DNA from: Curtobacterium sp. MCPF17_052
Lineage (GTDB): Bacteria > Actinomycetota > Actinomycetes > Actinomycetales > Microbacteriaceae
DNA: 64,000 bases
Assembly (NCBI RefSeq): GCF_003234085.1
Contig: NZ_QKSD01000013.1
Span: forward strand, 57,156-121,155
Direction of reading: 5' to 3'
Position 1 is the first letter of the stretch, and every line of letters starts with the position of its first letter. Shown here piece after piece: positions 53,548-63,752 of this stretch. The position numbers and the translations under genes are program-made. The notes beneath the pieces are model-generated. The model did not search any database. It was not told the origin of the DNA and saw only the letters and a program-made list of their open reading frames with translations.

Positions 53548-54853
53548 TTCGCTCGGCATGGAGGACCGGCCCGGCCCCGCCGCTCCGCCCACCGCCTCGG
53601 CATCCACCACCGAGTCCGCCGGCACGGCCGCCGAGGTCGACGGCACCACGGCCGCCCGGATGCGTTCCGCGAGCGCGTCGAGCTCCGCCAGCACGTCCGA
53701 CGCCACCCATGCACGGTCCCGTCGCCGCTCGGTGACCGGCCGCAGCACGCCCGCGGCGACCAGGTCGTCGATCACCGCGTCCGTCCAGGGCAGGTCCGGC
53801 GGCAGCGCGGCACTGATCGCCGCCTCGGTCAGGACCGGGTCCGCGAGCAGGACGCGGAGCACCGCGGAGTCGTGCGTCACCCCCTGGTCCGCAGCTCGTG
53901 CTGTGCACCGCGGCACGGTCGTGCTCGATCTCGTCGAGTCGGAGTGCCGCGTACTCGACCTCGTCACACACGGTGCCGATCGCCGCGGCGACCAGGGTCA
54001 CGACACCGTCGACGTGCCCGTCCCGGTACCGGACGAGTTCGGCGAAGTACCCGGCCCGGTCCGCGACGAGTGCCGCGGCCACGGGGACCACGAGCGAGGA
54101 CGTCAGACCGCGTCGTCGGAGCACGGCGTTGACGAGGGCGCGGCCGATCCGCCCGTTGCCGTCGGTGAACGGGTGGACGGACTCGAACTGGGCGTGGGCG
54201 ATCGCCGCCTGGACGATCGGGTCGAGGTCGTCCCGCGAGAGGAAGGCGAACAGGTCGTCCATGGCCTCGGCGACGTCGTCGGCCGGCGGCGGGACGTACG
54301 CGGCGTCGCGCGGTGACGCTCCGCCACCGATCCAGTTCTGCACCTGCCGCCAGCGCCCCGCGACCGGGCCGTCGACGGGGTCGTCACGCATGAGCACGGC
54401 GTGCGCGTCGAGCACCGAGCGCTCGGTGATGCCGCCCCGGCCGACGTCGTCGATCATCGCCCTGAGGGCCGCGGTCGCGCCGACCATCGCCGTCGCGCTG
54501 CCGTTCGCGCGGATGCCGACGAGGGCTCGGGCGTAGTCGTCGAGCGTGGCGTGCTCGTCCTCGATCCGGGAGGACGAGACGGCCTCGGTCCGGGCGAGCA
54601 GGTCGAAGGTCGCGGTGCGGTCACCGAGGCGTCGGTCGAGCCCCGTCAGGCGCTCGGTGACCCGCGACACGAAGTCCGCCGTGGTCGGGGGTGCGGTCCA
54701 GGTGCGGTGGGCGATGCGGGGCGGCAGCGAGCACCGGACCGAGCGGACCATGCGGTCGGCTCGGGGCGGTCGTCCACTGCTGCGCCACGGTCGGGTCGCC
54801 GTGCGGTGCGCCGGCCAGTCAGGCCGGGGCGACCGGGTGTCGTGGTGGTGCAT
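53545..54853 (-). pseudogene. Fic-domain AMPylator, frameshifted near 53.88 kb
   Basis: A Fic-family adenylyltransferase gene of about 435 residues split over two frames. Frame one starts at ATG 54853 (Shine-Dalgarno GGAGG, 5 bases) with the usual WPAHRTATRPW opening, an autoinhibitory-type SSRIED helix, and the intact Fic motif HPFTDGNGRIGR near residue 222. Frame two carries the C-terminal winged helix (AVIDDLVAAGVLRPVTERRR) and stops at TAG 53545. The change falls near the C5 run 53880-53884; removing one C restores one frame. The catalytic core is complete, so a shortened or read-through product may still act. It could be a sequencing error, a true mutation or phase variation. Confidence 0.82.
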
Positions 54854-54959
54854 CCTGCCTCCGCTCGTCGGGTCTCCAGACGGTACCCACGAGCCGTCCT
54901 CCACCGCGAAGAACCCGTATGTCGTGTACGAAGACCGAGGCGTCCACCGATGTGATCGG

Positions 54960-54965
54960 TACCGT
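54960..54965 (+). promoter_or_regulatory. -10 box of the amidohydrolase gene (leaderless)
   Basis: TACCGT, 6 bases (TGTGGA), then ATG 54972. It lies in the 118-base gap shared with the divergent fic gene. Confidence 0.58.
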
Positions 54966-54971
54966 TGTGGA

Positions 54972-56174
54972 ATGACTGACAACTCGTTCGTGATCACCGG
55001 TGCCCACGTCGTCCCCGTCGACGGGGCGGAGTTCGACGGGGGAGCGGTCGTCGTCCAGGACGGCCGGATCACGGCCGTCGGACCCGACGTGACGCCTCCC
55101 GACGGCCTGCCCGTGATCGACGCCGCCGGCGCCTGGCTGCTGCCCGGCTTCGTCGAGGCCCACGGCCACGTCGGCATCCACGAAGAGGCGAACGGCTCGG
55201 CCGGCAACGACACCAACGAGATGACCGGCCCGAACATGGCCGCTGTCCGCGCGATCGACGCGGTCGACATCGACGACGAGGGGTTCCGCGACGCCCTCTC
55301 CGGCGGCATCACGAGCATCGTGGTGAAGCCCGGCTCCGGCAACCCCATCGGTGGGCAGACGGTCGCGATCAAGACCTGGGGTGGCCGGACCATCGACGAG
55401 CAGCTCATCTCCGACGCGGTGAGCATCAAGAGCGCCCTCGGCGAGAACCCGAAGCGGGTCTACGGCGAGAAGGGGCAGACCCCCTCCACCCGCCTCGGCG
55501 TCGCGAAGGTGATCCGCGAGGCGTTCGTCGCCGCACAGGACTACCGGGCCGCCCGTGACGCCGCCGCACGGAAGGACGAGCCGTTCACTCGTGACCTCAC
55601 GAAGGAGGCCCTGGTCCGCGTCCTCGACGGCGAACTCGCCTGGGACCAGCACACCCATCGCCACGACGACATCGCCACCGCCGTCCGTCTCGCCGAGGAG
55701 TTCGGCTACCGCCTGGTCGTCAACCACGGCACCGAGGCCCACAAGATCGCCGACCTGCTCGCCGAGAAGGGCATCCCGGTGATCTACGGACCGCTGTTCA
55801 CCAGTCGTTCCAAGGTCGAGCTGCGCGACCGCGGCATCCCGAACCTCACCACGATCGCGGCGGCCGGTGTCCGCGTCGCGATCACCACCGACGCGCCCGT
55901 CGTCCCGATCAACATGCTCGTCACCCAGGCGACGATGGCGGTGCGCGACGGCCTGCCGCGACAGACCGCGCTCGAAGCGATCACCTCGGCCCCGGCCGAC
56001 ATCCTCGGCTTCGGGGACCGGGTCGGGCGCATCGCCGAGGGGCTCGACGCCGACCTGGTCCTCTGGGACGGCGACCCGCTCGACGCCACCAGCCGCGCCC
56101 AGCGCGTCTGGATCGAGGGCGAGCAGGTCTTCGCCTACGTCGACGGACAGGGCGTGACGACACCGCGCTGGTGA
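54972..56174 (+). CDS. Amidohydrolase family protein
   Basis: A 400-residue metal-dependent hydrolase of the imidazolonepropionase/dihydroorotase-like superfamily. The metal-binding HxH is in VEAHGHVGIHEE, further ligands are in LVVNHGTEAHK and ITTDAPVVPIN (metal Asp), and the C-terminal beta-sandwich segment GLDADLVLWDGDPLDATSRA is typical. The substrate is unknown. No signal peptide. The start is fixed by the leaderless-type promoter; a longer frame extends upstream into the fic region without support. Confidence 0.92.
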   Translation: MTDNSFVITGAHVVPVDGAEFDGGAVVVQDGRITAVGPDVTPPDGLPVIDAAGAWLLPGFVEAHGHVGIHEEANGSAGNDTNEMTGPNMAAVRAIDAVDIDDEGFRDALSGGITSIVVKPGSGNPIGGQTVAIKTWGGRTIDEQLISDAVSIKSALGENPKRVYGEKGQTPSTRLGVAKVIREAFVAAQDYRAARDAAARKDEPFTRDLTKEALVRVLDGELAWDQHTHRHDDIATAVRLAEEFGYRLVVNHGTEAHKIADLLAEKGIPVIYGPLFTSRSKVELRDRGIPNLTTIAAAGVRVAITTDAPVVPINMLVTQATMAVRDGLPRQTALEAITSAPADILGFGDRVGRIAEGLDADLVLWDGDPLDATSRAQRVWIEGEQVFAYVDGQGVTTPRW

Positions 56175-56198
56175 CCAGCCCGGTGTCGGTGACCGGTT

Positions 56199-56246
56199 GA
56201 CGGACGGGAGGCTCGGGGCGGCGCCGCACCGAGCCTCCCGTCCGTC
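56199..56246. terminator. 18-bp hairpin with family A core
   Basis: GACGGACGGGAGGCTCGG (56199-56216) pairs with its exact complement (56229-56246) around a 12-base loop. It separates convergent amidohydrolase and pabC genes and contains the GACGGGAGGC core seen at 24305 and after 63.4 kb. Confidence 0.87.
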
Positions 56247-56262
56247 GTCGGGTCCGGCCGGT

Positions 56263-57153
56263 TCAGTCCTGACGCGACAGGAGGAAGTCGTTGATGCGCT
56301 CCGTCATCCCGAGGTCCATCTCCTGCGGCACGCCGTTGACCGTGTGGATCGGAGCGGCCTGCCGGATGCTCGACACCAGCCACAGCGCGTCCGCGGCCCG
56401 CAGGTCGTCGAGCGTGACGAGTTCGTAGGCGGTCTCGATGCCCTCCTGCTCGGCGAAGCGGAAGACGTCGGCCTGCGTGGTGCCGTCCAGGATCCCGATG
56501 TCGGTCCGTGGGGTGACGAGGCGGCCACCGACCGCCATGACCAGGTTCGCGCGGGTGCCCTCGAGGACGTAGCCGTCGGTCGAGACGAAGAGCGCGTCGT
56601 CGGCACCACGGCGGACGGCCTCGCGGAGGGCGGCCATGTTGATCGCGTACGACAGCGTCTTCGCGCCCTGCAGCAGCCAGGGCGACGTCCGCACGACGTC
56701 GTGCCGGTAGCCACGGTCCAGGGTGACGACCCCGATGCCCTCGGTGCGGTCGCGGGTCTGGTCGGCGGAGGGGGCCGAGTAGACCCAGCCGGTCGGACGG
56801 CCGAGGCCCTCGACCCCGCGCGTCAGGACGGTCTTCGCGTACGCCTCGCGCACCGGGTCCAGCCGTGCACAGACCGCTTCGATCGCCTGTCGCCAGGCAT
56901 CGAGGTCCGGCTCCGGCAGGTCGAGCTTGGCGGCGGACCGACCGAAGCGGGCGAGGTGCGCCTCGAGTGCCTGCGGACGCCCGTCGATGACCGTGATCGT
57001 CTCGAACACACCGTCACCCCGGGTCAGGCCGAGGTCCATCACCTGGATGTGCTCCTCGAGCGGCTTCACCCACGTGAAGGCCTCTGCCTCCGGGTCGTGC
57101 GGCGCGGCAGCGCGGGAGGGCTGGTTCAGGACGGCGAGGACGGTGTCGGTCAT
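56263..57153 (-). CDS. pabC: Aminodeoxychorismate lyase / class IV aminotransferase
   Basis: A 296-residue PLP enzyme of fold type IV that releases p-aminobenzoate from aminodeoxychorismate. GLTRGDGVFETITVIDG, the lysine region GAKTLSYAINMAAL (PLP Lys) and VLEGTRANLVMA with ILDGTTQADV fit PabC or a branched-chain/D-amino-acid aminotransferase; the PabB gene elsewhere in the window favours PabC. ATG at 57153 follows a G-rich stretch. Confidence 0.87.
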   Translation of the reverse strand: MTDTVLAVLNQPSRAAAPHDPEAEAFTWVKPLEEHIQVMDLGLTRGDGVFETITVIDGRPQALEAHLARFGRSAAKLDLPEPDLDAWRQAIEAVCARLDPVREAYAKTVLTRGVEGLGRPTGWVYSAPSADQTRDRTEGIGVVTLDRGYRHDVVRTSPWLLQGAKTLSYAINMAALREAVRRGADDALFVSTDGYVLEGTRANLVMAVGGRLVTPRTDIGILDGTTQADVFRFAEQEGIETAYELVTLDDLRAADALWLVSSIRQAAPIHTVNGVPQEMDLGMTERINDFLLSRQD

Positions 57154-57178
57154 GCCCCCATCCAACCCCAGGTGGTTG

Positions 57179-57529
57179 TCAGCGACCACCGGGCAGTGCG
57201 TCCATGAGCTTCCACACGGCCTCGGTGAGTTCCGGGTGCTGGAGCGCGATGCGGCGGAGGCGGTGGTACTCCTCGCCGTGCTCGGTGCCGTGCCCGGAGG
57301 CCGGGTGCGACGACCACTGTGCGCTGCGCTGGCCGATGCGGACGTCGAGCTCCATCGCCTCGGCCCGGAGGATCAGCACGACCTGCTCGTCGACGCTCGG
57401 CAGCGTGTGCATGAAGTCCCAGGGATCGTCGCCCTGCCGACACCGGTGTTCGACGATGACCGAGATCTCCTCGGCGGCTTCGGCGCGCAGCACCTCGAGG
57501 CTGCGCCCCGTCCTGCGAGACTCAGCCAT
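57179..57529 (-). CDS. Small soluble protein, unknown
   Basis: A 116-residue, charged, helical protein (LEVLRAEAAEEISVIVEHRC, EQVVLILRAEAMELDVRIGQ) with no membrane segment or family I recognise. ATG at 57529. It lies 25 bases upstream of pabC on the same strand, so they may be co-transcribed. Confidence 0.7.
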   Translation of the reverse strand: MAESRRTGRSLEVLRAEAAEEISVIVEHRCRQGDDPWDFMHTLPSVDEQVVLILRAEAMELDVRIGQRSAQWSSHPASGHGTEHGEEYHRLRRIALQHPELTEAVWKLMDALPGGR

Positions 57530-57593
57530 GACGCCCCCACAGCACGCCTGCCATGCAACGAGCGTACGTCATCCGATCGGTCACACTGGACAC

Positions 57594-58112
57594 ATGACCG
57601 AGCGCGACGAGAGCAAGTCCCAGCACCCGGCCGTCGTCGTCGTGTACCTCCTGCGGGACAGTGCGGACGGGCCGGAGGTGCTGCTCGGCGAGAAGCGGCG
57701 GGGCCTCGGCACCGGGCGCGTGGTCGGGCCGGGCGGCAAGCGCGAGGGTGTCGAGACAGCGGTCGAGACCGCCGTGCGCGAGGTGGCGGAGGAGGTGGGC
57801 CTCCGCATCGACCCGGCCGACCTGGAGGCCCGTGGCACGTTGGACTACCGGTTCCCGTTCCGCCCGTCCTGGTCCCAGGTCTCGGACGTCTTCGTCTGCC
57901 GCCGCTGGCAAGGCGACCCGTCGGGTGGTGACGAGCTGGAGCCCCGCTGGGTGCCGGTGGACGCCGTGCCGTACGACGCGATGTGGGACGACGCGCGCTA
58001 CTGGCTGCCCGGGGTCCTGGCTGGCGGGCAGGTCGGTGCGCGGGTGGTGTTCGCGGAGGACAACGCCTCGGTCGCCGGGTTCACCGGGACGGGGATCGGC
58101 GAACCGGCCTGA
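57594..58112 (+). CDS. NUDIX hydrolase
   Basis: A 172-residue hydrolase with a complete Nudix box: GKREGVE, seven residues, then REVAEEVGL. PGGKREGVETA preceded by RRGLGTGRVVGPGG resembles MTH1/MutT-type 8-oxo-dGTPases, so nucleotide-pool cleaning is plausible. ATG at 57594; the gap to the divergent unknown gene is 64 bases. Confidence 0.93.
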   Translation: MTERDESKSQHPAVVVVYLLRDSADGPEVLLGEKRRGLGTGRVVGPGGKREGVETAVETAVREVAEEVGLRIDPADLEARGTLDYRFPFRPSWSQVSDVFVCRRWQGDPSGGDELEPRWVPVDAVPYDAMWDDARYWLPGVLAGGQVGARVVFAEDNASVAGFTGTGIGEPA

Positions 58113-58158
58113 TCGCTGCCCGGCACGGCCGTCCTGACGCTCTGACCGCCGGCGCTCG

Positions 58159-58443
58159 TCAGCGTGCGCGCTGCGTCGGGGTGTTGCCGGTGCGCGCGGC
58201 TTCGGCCTCGGCCATCACGTCCGCGTCCCCGCTCTGTCCGCCGAGCGGCCGGACGAAGAAGTCGACGACGCCGAACGCGATCGCGGCGACGAGCGCGAAC
58301 ATCGCCCAGCCGTCCCAGAGCCCGGCGACGCTGCGGCCACCGCTCGGCGCGAGCACGATGCTCGTGACGTAGGACAGCGCCGCGATGACGAGGAAGACGA
58401 CGACGATCGTCATGAGGAGGCGGTGCCAGGCGGTTCGGGTCAT
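58159..58443 (-). CDS. Small two-helix membrane protein
   Basis: A 94-residue protein with two helices (LLMTIVVVFLVIAALSYVTS and WAMFALVAAIAFGVVDFFV) and a hydrophilic C-terminal tail. ATG at 58443 is 9 bases after a TATCCT -10 element (58453-58458, minus strand). The function is unknown. Confidence 0.75.
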   Translation of the reverse strand: MTRTAWHRLLMTIVVVFLVIAALSYVTSIVLAPSGGRSVAGLWDGWAMFALVAAIAFGVVDFFVRPLGGQSGDADVMAEAEAARTGNTPTQRAR

Positions 58444-58474
58444 GATCGGATCAGGATAGCCCTCGCTCGGACGC

Positions 58475-59830
58475 TCATCGACGTGGGTTCAGCGGCTCGT
58501 TCTCGAGCCCGTCGCGTCCGCCGGTGAAGACGTCACCGGCGGCGCGCTCGTCCTCCCAGTCGTCGTCGCGCAGGACCTGCAGCGTGCCGGTCTCGGTCGA
58601 GATGAGACCGTTCCGCTCGAGTTCGGCGTCCCGCTCACGGCCCAGGAACTCGCGGTTCGCGGTGTTCGCGTCCTGGAACATCGTGGTCCGGCCGGTGACG
58701 ATCGCGCGGATCCGGCGGCGTTCCCACCACTTCTTGCCGAGGAACATCAGGACGAGCCCGGCGGCGGCGTAGCAGCCCATCGTGACCAGGCCGCGCTCCG
58801 GGCCCGGGCCGACGCCGTAGAGCTGGTGCTTGATCATGTCGACCATGCTCGAACCGACCACGACGTTGTTGAGCCACGCGAACGGCTCCGGCATGAACCA
58901 CTTCGGGTAGGCACCACCGGACGACGGCATCGACAGGAAGACGAAGCAGATCATGGCCGGCGCGGCGATGAACCGTCCGACGAAGTAGCTCAGGCCGTTC
59001 ACCGCCAGCCCGATCGCCACGATCCAACCCCAGGCGATGAGGACGAGCGGGATGAAGTGCCCGTGGATCGCGCCGACGACGGGGCCGGCGAGGGTGTTCG
59101 TGATGAGCGAGATGACCAGACCACCGGTGACGATGACCGTCATGCGCGTCCGGTGGCGCAGTGGGCCGCCCATGATGCCGATGAACATCGCGACCATGTA
59201 GCCGCCGATGCACCACGCCAGCATCACGTACATCGCGACCGTGCCGTACTCGTCGTAGGCCGGCAGGGGAGCGAGCTCGGTCACCCGGGGAGCGGCCAGT
59301 CCCGCGCCGGTCAGCACCGCGGTCAGTGTGGCGGGCACCAGGCTCGCGACCTGGAACTGGTGCGCGCTGGCCTTGAACAGCTCGTTGGCCGACGGGTCGT
59401 AGGCCACCGCGATCGTCCCCGCGACGACGTCGCGCTTCGCGCCGGCGAGTGAGTCGTAGGACGAGAAGAGGTACTCGCCGGGGAGGGCCTTCTGCACGGC
59501 CCCGATGAGTGTCTGGTCGCTGCCGACGATGCCGATCGGGACGTCGTGCGGATGCGGGGCGTGGAAGGCGAACACGTAGCAGAGGCAGAACCCGACGATG
59601 AAGAACAGCGGCATCCACAGCTGGAGCCCGATGAGCTGCAGCGACGGGTGCAACGTGGCGTACCAACGGCGGTAGCGGCCGATGTGTTGCTTCGGTGGCG
59701 GAGTGGGGCGCGCCTCCCGGCCGGGGCGGTGGACCGGCCGCGACCGCTCGTGCGCGACCCGCGCTGTGTCGTCGGCGCTGCGCGTCGGGAGGTCGTTGTT
59801 CCTGCGTGCTTCGTTCCGCGGCGTGCTCAC
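58475..59830 (-). CDS. ABC-2/YhgE-like multi-pass membrane protein
   Basis: A 451-residue membrane protein with a disordered basic N-terminus, a first helix (LIGLQLWMPLFFIVGFCLCY), a large extracellular loop (residues about 85-200) and five further helices. The topology and the segments PIGIVGSDQTLIGAVQ and KASAHQFQVASLVP match the ABC-2/YhgE-Pip (DUF3533-like) group, whose members transport or assemble surface components. GTG at 59830. No ATPase gene is adjacent. Confidence 0.82.
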   Translation of the reverse strand: MSTPRNEARRNNDLPTRSADDTARVAHERSRPVHRPGREARPTPPPKQHIGRYRRWYATLHPSLQLIGLQLWMPLFFIVGFCLCYVFAFHAPHPHDVPIGIVGSDQTLIGAVQKALPGEYLFSSYDSLAGAKRDVVAGTIAVAYDPSANELFKASAHQFQVASLVPATLTAVLTGAGLAAPRVTELAPLPAYDEYGTVAMYVMLAWCIGGYMVAMFIGIMGGPLRHRTRMTVIVTGGLVISLITNTLAGPVVGAIHGHFIPLVLIAWGWIVAIGLAVNGLSYFVGRFIAAPAMICFVFLSMPSSGGAYPKWFMPEPFAWLNNVVVGSSMVDMIKHQLYGVGPGPERGLVTMGCYAAAGLVLMFLGKKWWERRRIRAIVTGRTTMFQDANTANREFLGRERDAELERNGLISTETGTLQVLRDDDWEDERAAGDVFTGGRDGLENEPLNPRR

Positions 59831-59898
59831 TCGGCGGTGCGCTCCTGTCCTGTCGTCTGGCGTTCCAGGGTACGCCCGGGCACCAGGGTGCGGGCAGG

Positions 59899-61587
59899 TC
59901 AGGAACGGCTGCGGGACGCCTGCGCCGAGTCCATCGCGAGCTCTTCGGCGTCGAGCGTCACGAGCACGCGGCGCATGACCTCCTCGTCGAGGTTGCCCTT
60001 CTCGCGTTCCTCGAGGACGATCTCGCGTCGGCGGTCGAGCAGCTCGCGGCGGATGTCCTGGATCTGCGTCCCGCGGAGCCGGACCGAGGTCCTGCGGTCC
60101 TCGGACTCCTCTTCTTCTGCGTCCTGCCGGAACGTCTCCGCCTGGCGTTCGAGACGGGCCTTCAGACGGGCGAGGACCTTGGCGGTCGCTTCCGGACCGT
60201 ACCGGGTGCCCCACTCCGGCCGACGGCGGTCGAGCAGCTCGATCGCGGCGACGGTCGTCCGTTGGTTGAGCAGCATCTCGCTGCGGCGGTCCTTGTCGTC
60301 CTCGGCCGGGTCCTGCACCCTGAGGGCGCGGATCACGAACGGCAGGGTCAGCCCCTGCAGCAGGAGGGTGCCGACGGTGACGATGAACGCGATCACGAAG
60401 ATCGTGTCCTGCGCCGGGATCTGCGTCGGGCTCGCGACGACGGAGACGGCGGCGGCGAGGGTCACCACCCCGCGCATGCCGGTCCACGAGATCACCGTCA
60501 ACTCGCGCCAGTTCAGTCTCGGTTCCGCCGTGCCGCGGATCCAGCGCAGGGAACGGTGTCCTCGGGACAGCCGGACGCGCAGGGGACGGATGAAGCGACC
60601 GTGGAGACGGTTCCGGGCGTACGACTCGAAGATGAACAGCGGTCGGACCAGGATCACGACCGCGAGTACGACGGCAGCGGCGGTCAGGGTCTGGCCGAGG
60701 CTGCGTTCGCTCTCCACCAGGTCCTGCACGACCGTGTTGAGCTGCAGTCCGATCAGCGCGAAGACGAAGCCCTCGAGGATGACGTCGATGCTCGTCCAGA
60801 GCGGGCGTTCCTGCAGGCGGGTCGCGTACCCCTCCTTCGGCGAGTTGTAGCCGATGTAGAGCCCGGCGGTGACGACCGCGATGACGCCGGAGCCGGACAG
60901 CTCCTCGGCCAGGATGTACGCGACGAACGGCAGCAGGATGCTCATGATCGTCTCGACCACCGGGTCGTTGATCCGCATCCGGATCCAGTGCACGAGGACG
61001 CCGAGGACGCCGCCGACGACGAGTCCGACGCCGATCGCGAGGCCGAAGATCGCGAGGTCCTGCCAGATCGTCAACGAGGCCCCGGCGATGATCAGCGTGA
61101 ACACCCGGACCAGCGTCAGGGACGCCGCGTCGTTGATCAGGCTCTCGCCGGAGAGCACCGTCATCACGCGTCGGGGGAGCCCGAGCTTCCGACCGATGGC
61201 CGCGGCGGACACCGCGTCCGGCGGGGCGACGATGGCGCCCAGGAGGATCGCTGCAGGCCACGTCATGTCCGGGATGATCAGGTACGCCGCCAGGCCGACC
61301 GCGAGCGCCGTGACGATGACCAGGAAGATCCCGAGCCGTCGGATCTGCTTGATCGAGCCGCGGAAGCTCTGCCACGACACGTCGAGCGCCGCCGAGTAGA
61401 GCAGCGGTGGCAGGACGACCGTGAGGATCACCTCTGAGTCGATCTCGATGTGCGGCAGTCCGGGGATGAACGACACGCCCAGAGCGACGGCGGTGACGAG
61501 CAGCGGTGCCGGGAGTCCCCAGGCCCGAGCGAACCCCGTGACGGCGAGCGATCCGACCAGCAGGATGAGCAACTCGGCGATGTCCAC
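59899..61587 (-). CDS. Na+/H+ antiporter, CPA1 family
   Basis: A 562-residue cation:proton antiporter with about twelve helices, including the ion-site segment APPDAVSAAAIGRKLGLP and the CPA1 signature LSGESLINDAASLTLVRVF. A cytoplasmic tail of about 150 charged residues (RRELLDRRREIVLEEREKG) may be regulatory. It is likely to serve pH and sodium homeostasis. GTG at 61587 gives PVDIAELL as the N-terminus; an in-frame ATG at 61647 is possible but adds an unlikely leader. Confidence 0.92.
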   Translation of the reverse strand: MDIAELLILLVGSLAVTGFARAWGLPAPLLVTAVALGVSFIPGLPHIEIDSEVILTVVLPPLLYSAALDVSWQSFRGSIKQIRRLGIFLVIVTALAVGLAAYLIIPDMTWPAAILLGAIVAPPDAVSAAAIGRKLGLPRRVMTVLSGESLINDAASLTLVRVFTLIIAGASLTIWQDLAIFGLAIGVGLVVGGVLGVLVHWIRMRINDPVVETIMSILLPFVAYILAEELSGSGVIAVVTAGLYIGYNSPKEGYATRLQERPLWTSIDVILEGFVFALIGLQLNTVVQDLVESERSLGQTLTAAAVVLAVVILVRPLFIFESYARNRLHGRFIRPLRVRLSRGHRSLRWIRGTAEPRLNWRELTVISWTGMRGVVTLAAAVSVVASPTQIPAQDTIFVIAFIVTVGTLLLQGLTLPFVIRALRVQDPAEDDKDRRSEMLLNQRTTVAAIELLDRRRPEWGTRYGPEATAKVLARLKARLERQAETFRQDAEEEESEDRRTSVRLRGTQIQDIRRELLDRRREIVLEEREKGNLDEEVMRRVLVTLDAEELAMDSAQASRSRS

Positions 61588-61700
61588 GGGTCCATCTTCC
61601 CATCCCGGAGCCGCGGACCTGAGCGAACGTGAAGGCCAGATGAACAACAGGTGTCCGTCCGGCTTGCTCGATGCCCCCTCGCCTGGGACACTTGCCGGCG

Positions 61701-62956
<1,256 letters not shown>

Positions 62957-62957
<1 letters not shown>

Positions 62958-63253
62958 TGGGCATCGACTGGGGAGCGTTCCTCCTCGTGGCACTCGTCGC
63001 GGTCGTCTCGGCGTGCTTCGTCGTCTCGGTGTACTCCGTCGGCCTCCGCTTCTGGAGCGCCGCCGACACCCGGGCCGGCAAGTACACCGTGAAGGACGAC
63101 GGCACGATCGGACCGGCCACGGCGGGCTTCCCGAACCCGAACGCCGCGGCGTCGGCCGTCCGGATGCTGCGGGCGCTCGCCGTGGTCTGCTTCGTGCTCT
63201 GCGGTGCGGCCGTGCTCTACGGCATCTACCTGATCGTGCCCGCCTTCCACTGA
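62957..63253 (+). CDS. Small membrane protein coupled to PiT
   Basis: A 98-residue protein with two helices (FLLVALVAVVSACFVVSVYS and AVVCFVLCGAAVLYGIYLIV) joined by a hydrophilic loop. The one-base overlap with the PiT gene strongly suggests a shared operon; similar small partners follow pit genes in other Actinobacteria. The role is unknown. Confidence 0.82.
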
Positions 63254-63271
63254 GGAACCGCGCGACCCATC

Positions 63272-63305
63272 CGACAGCGGTCGGCCTCCGGGCCGGCCGC
63301 TGTCG
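63272..63305 (+). terminator. Terminator of the PiT operon
   Basis: A 15-bp stem CGACAGCGGTCGGCC with its complement (one G-T pair) and a TCCG tetraloop, 18 bases after the last stop. Confidence 0.85.
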
Positions 63306-63336
63306 CGTTGCCGGGCGTGCCCGTCCGCCCTCGGGC

Positions 63337-63510
63337 GTGAGCGGGCGGAATGCCAGGGTGCGTGACGGTCGCGCCACGGGTCGTGCCCGCTCGCCGTCTG
63401 CCGGACGGGAGGTTCGAGGCGGGCTGGTCCCGTGCCTCCCGTCCGGCTCACGCGAGCGGGCGGAGTACCAGGGTCCGTCGCGAGTGCACCCTCCTGCAAC
63501 GCCCGCTCAC
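63337..63510. repeat. B-A-B palindromic repeat module 1
   Basis: Unit B1 63337-63394 (GTGAGCGGGCGGAA ... GCCCGCTCGC), unit A1 63401-63446 (CCGGACGGGAGG with exact complement), unit B2 63452-63510 (GCGAGCGGGCGGA ... GCCCGCTCAC). B1 and B2 also share CCAGGGT inside their left halves. No gene is seen in 63306-63977. Confidence 0.82.
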
Positions 63511-63531
63511 CAGAGCGACTCCGCCTCGGGT

Positions 63532-63720
63532 GTGAGCGGGCGGAAAAGCGGCGCGCGCGCCGTGCGTGCGCCGCTTTGCGCCCGTTCGCCCGCCGCCCAC
63601 TGGGCAGCTGGCGGCCCGGAGGCGCCTGGCGGCCTGGCCCCGCGCCTCCCGTCCCCGCGCATGCGGGCGGGCGGAAACGCACCGCTGCGGCGGATGGCAC
63701 GCCCGCTTCCACCCGCTCGC
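63532..63720. repeat. B-A-B palindromic repeat module 2
   Basis: Unit B3 63532-63589 (GTGAGCGGGCGGAAAAGCGG ... CCGCTTTGCGCCCGTTCGC), a degenerate A unit 63618-63649 (GGAGGCGC ... GCGCCTCC), and unit B4 63663-63720 (GCGGGCGGGCGGAAACGC ... ACCCGCTCGC). Confidence 0.78.
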
Positions 63721-63752
63721 CGGAGCGGGCCCCGTTCGAGTCGACACGCGGG

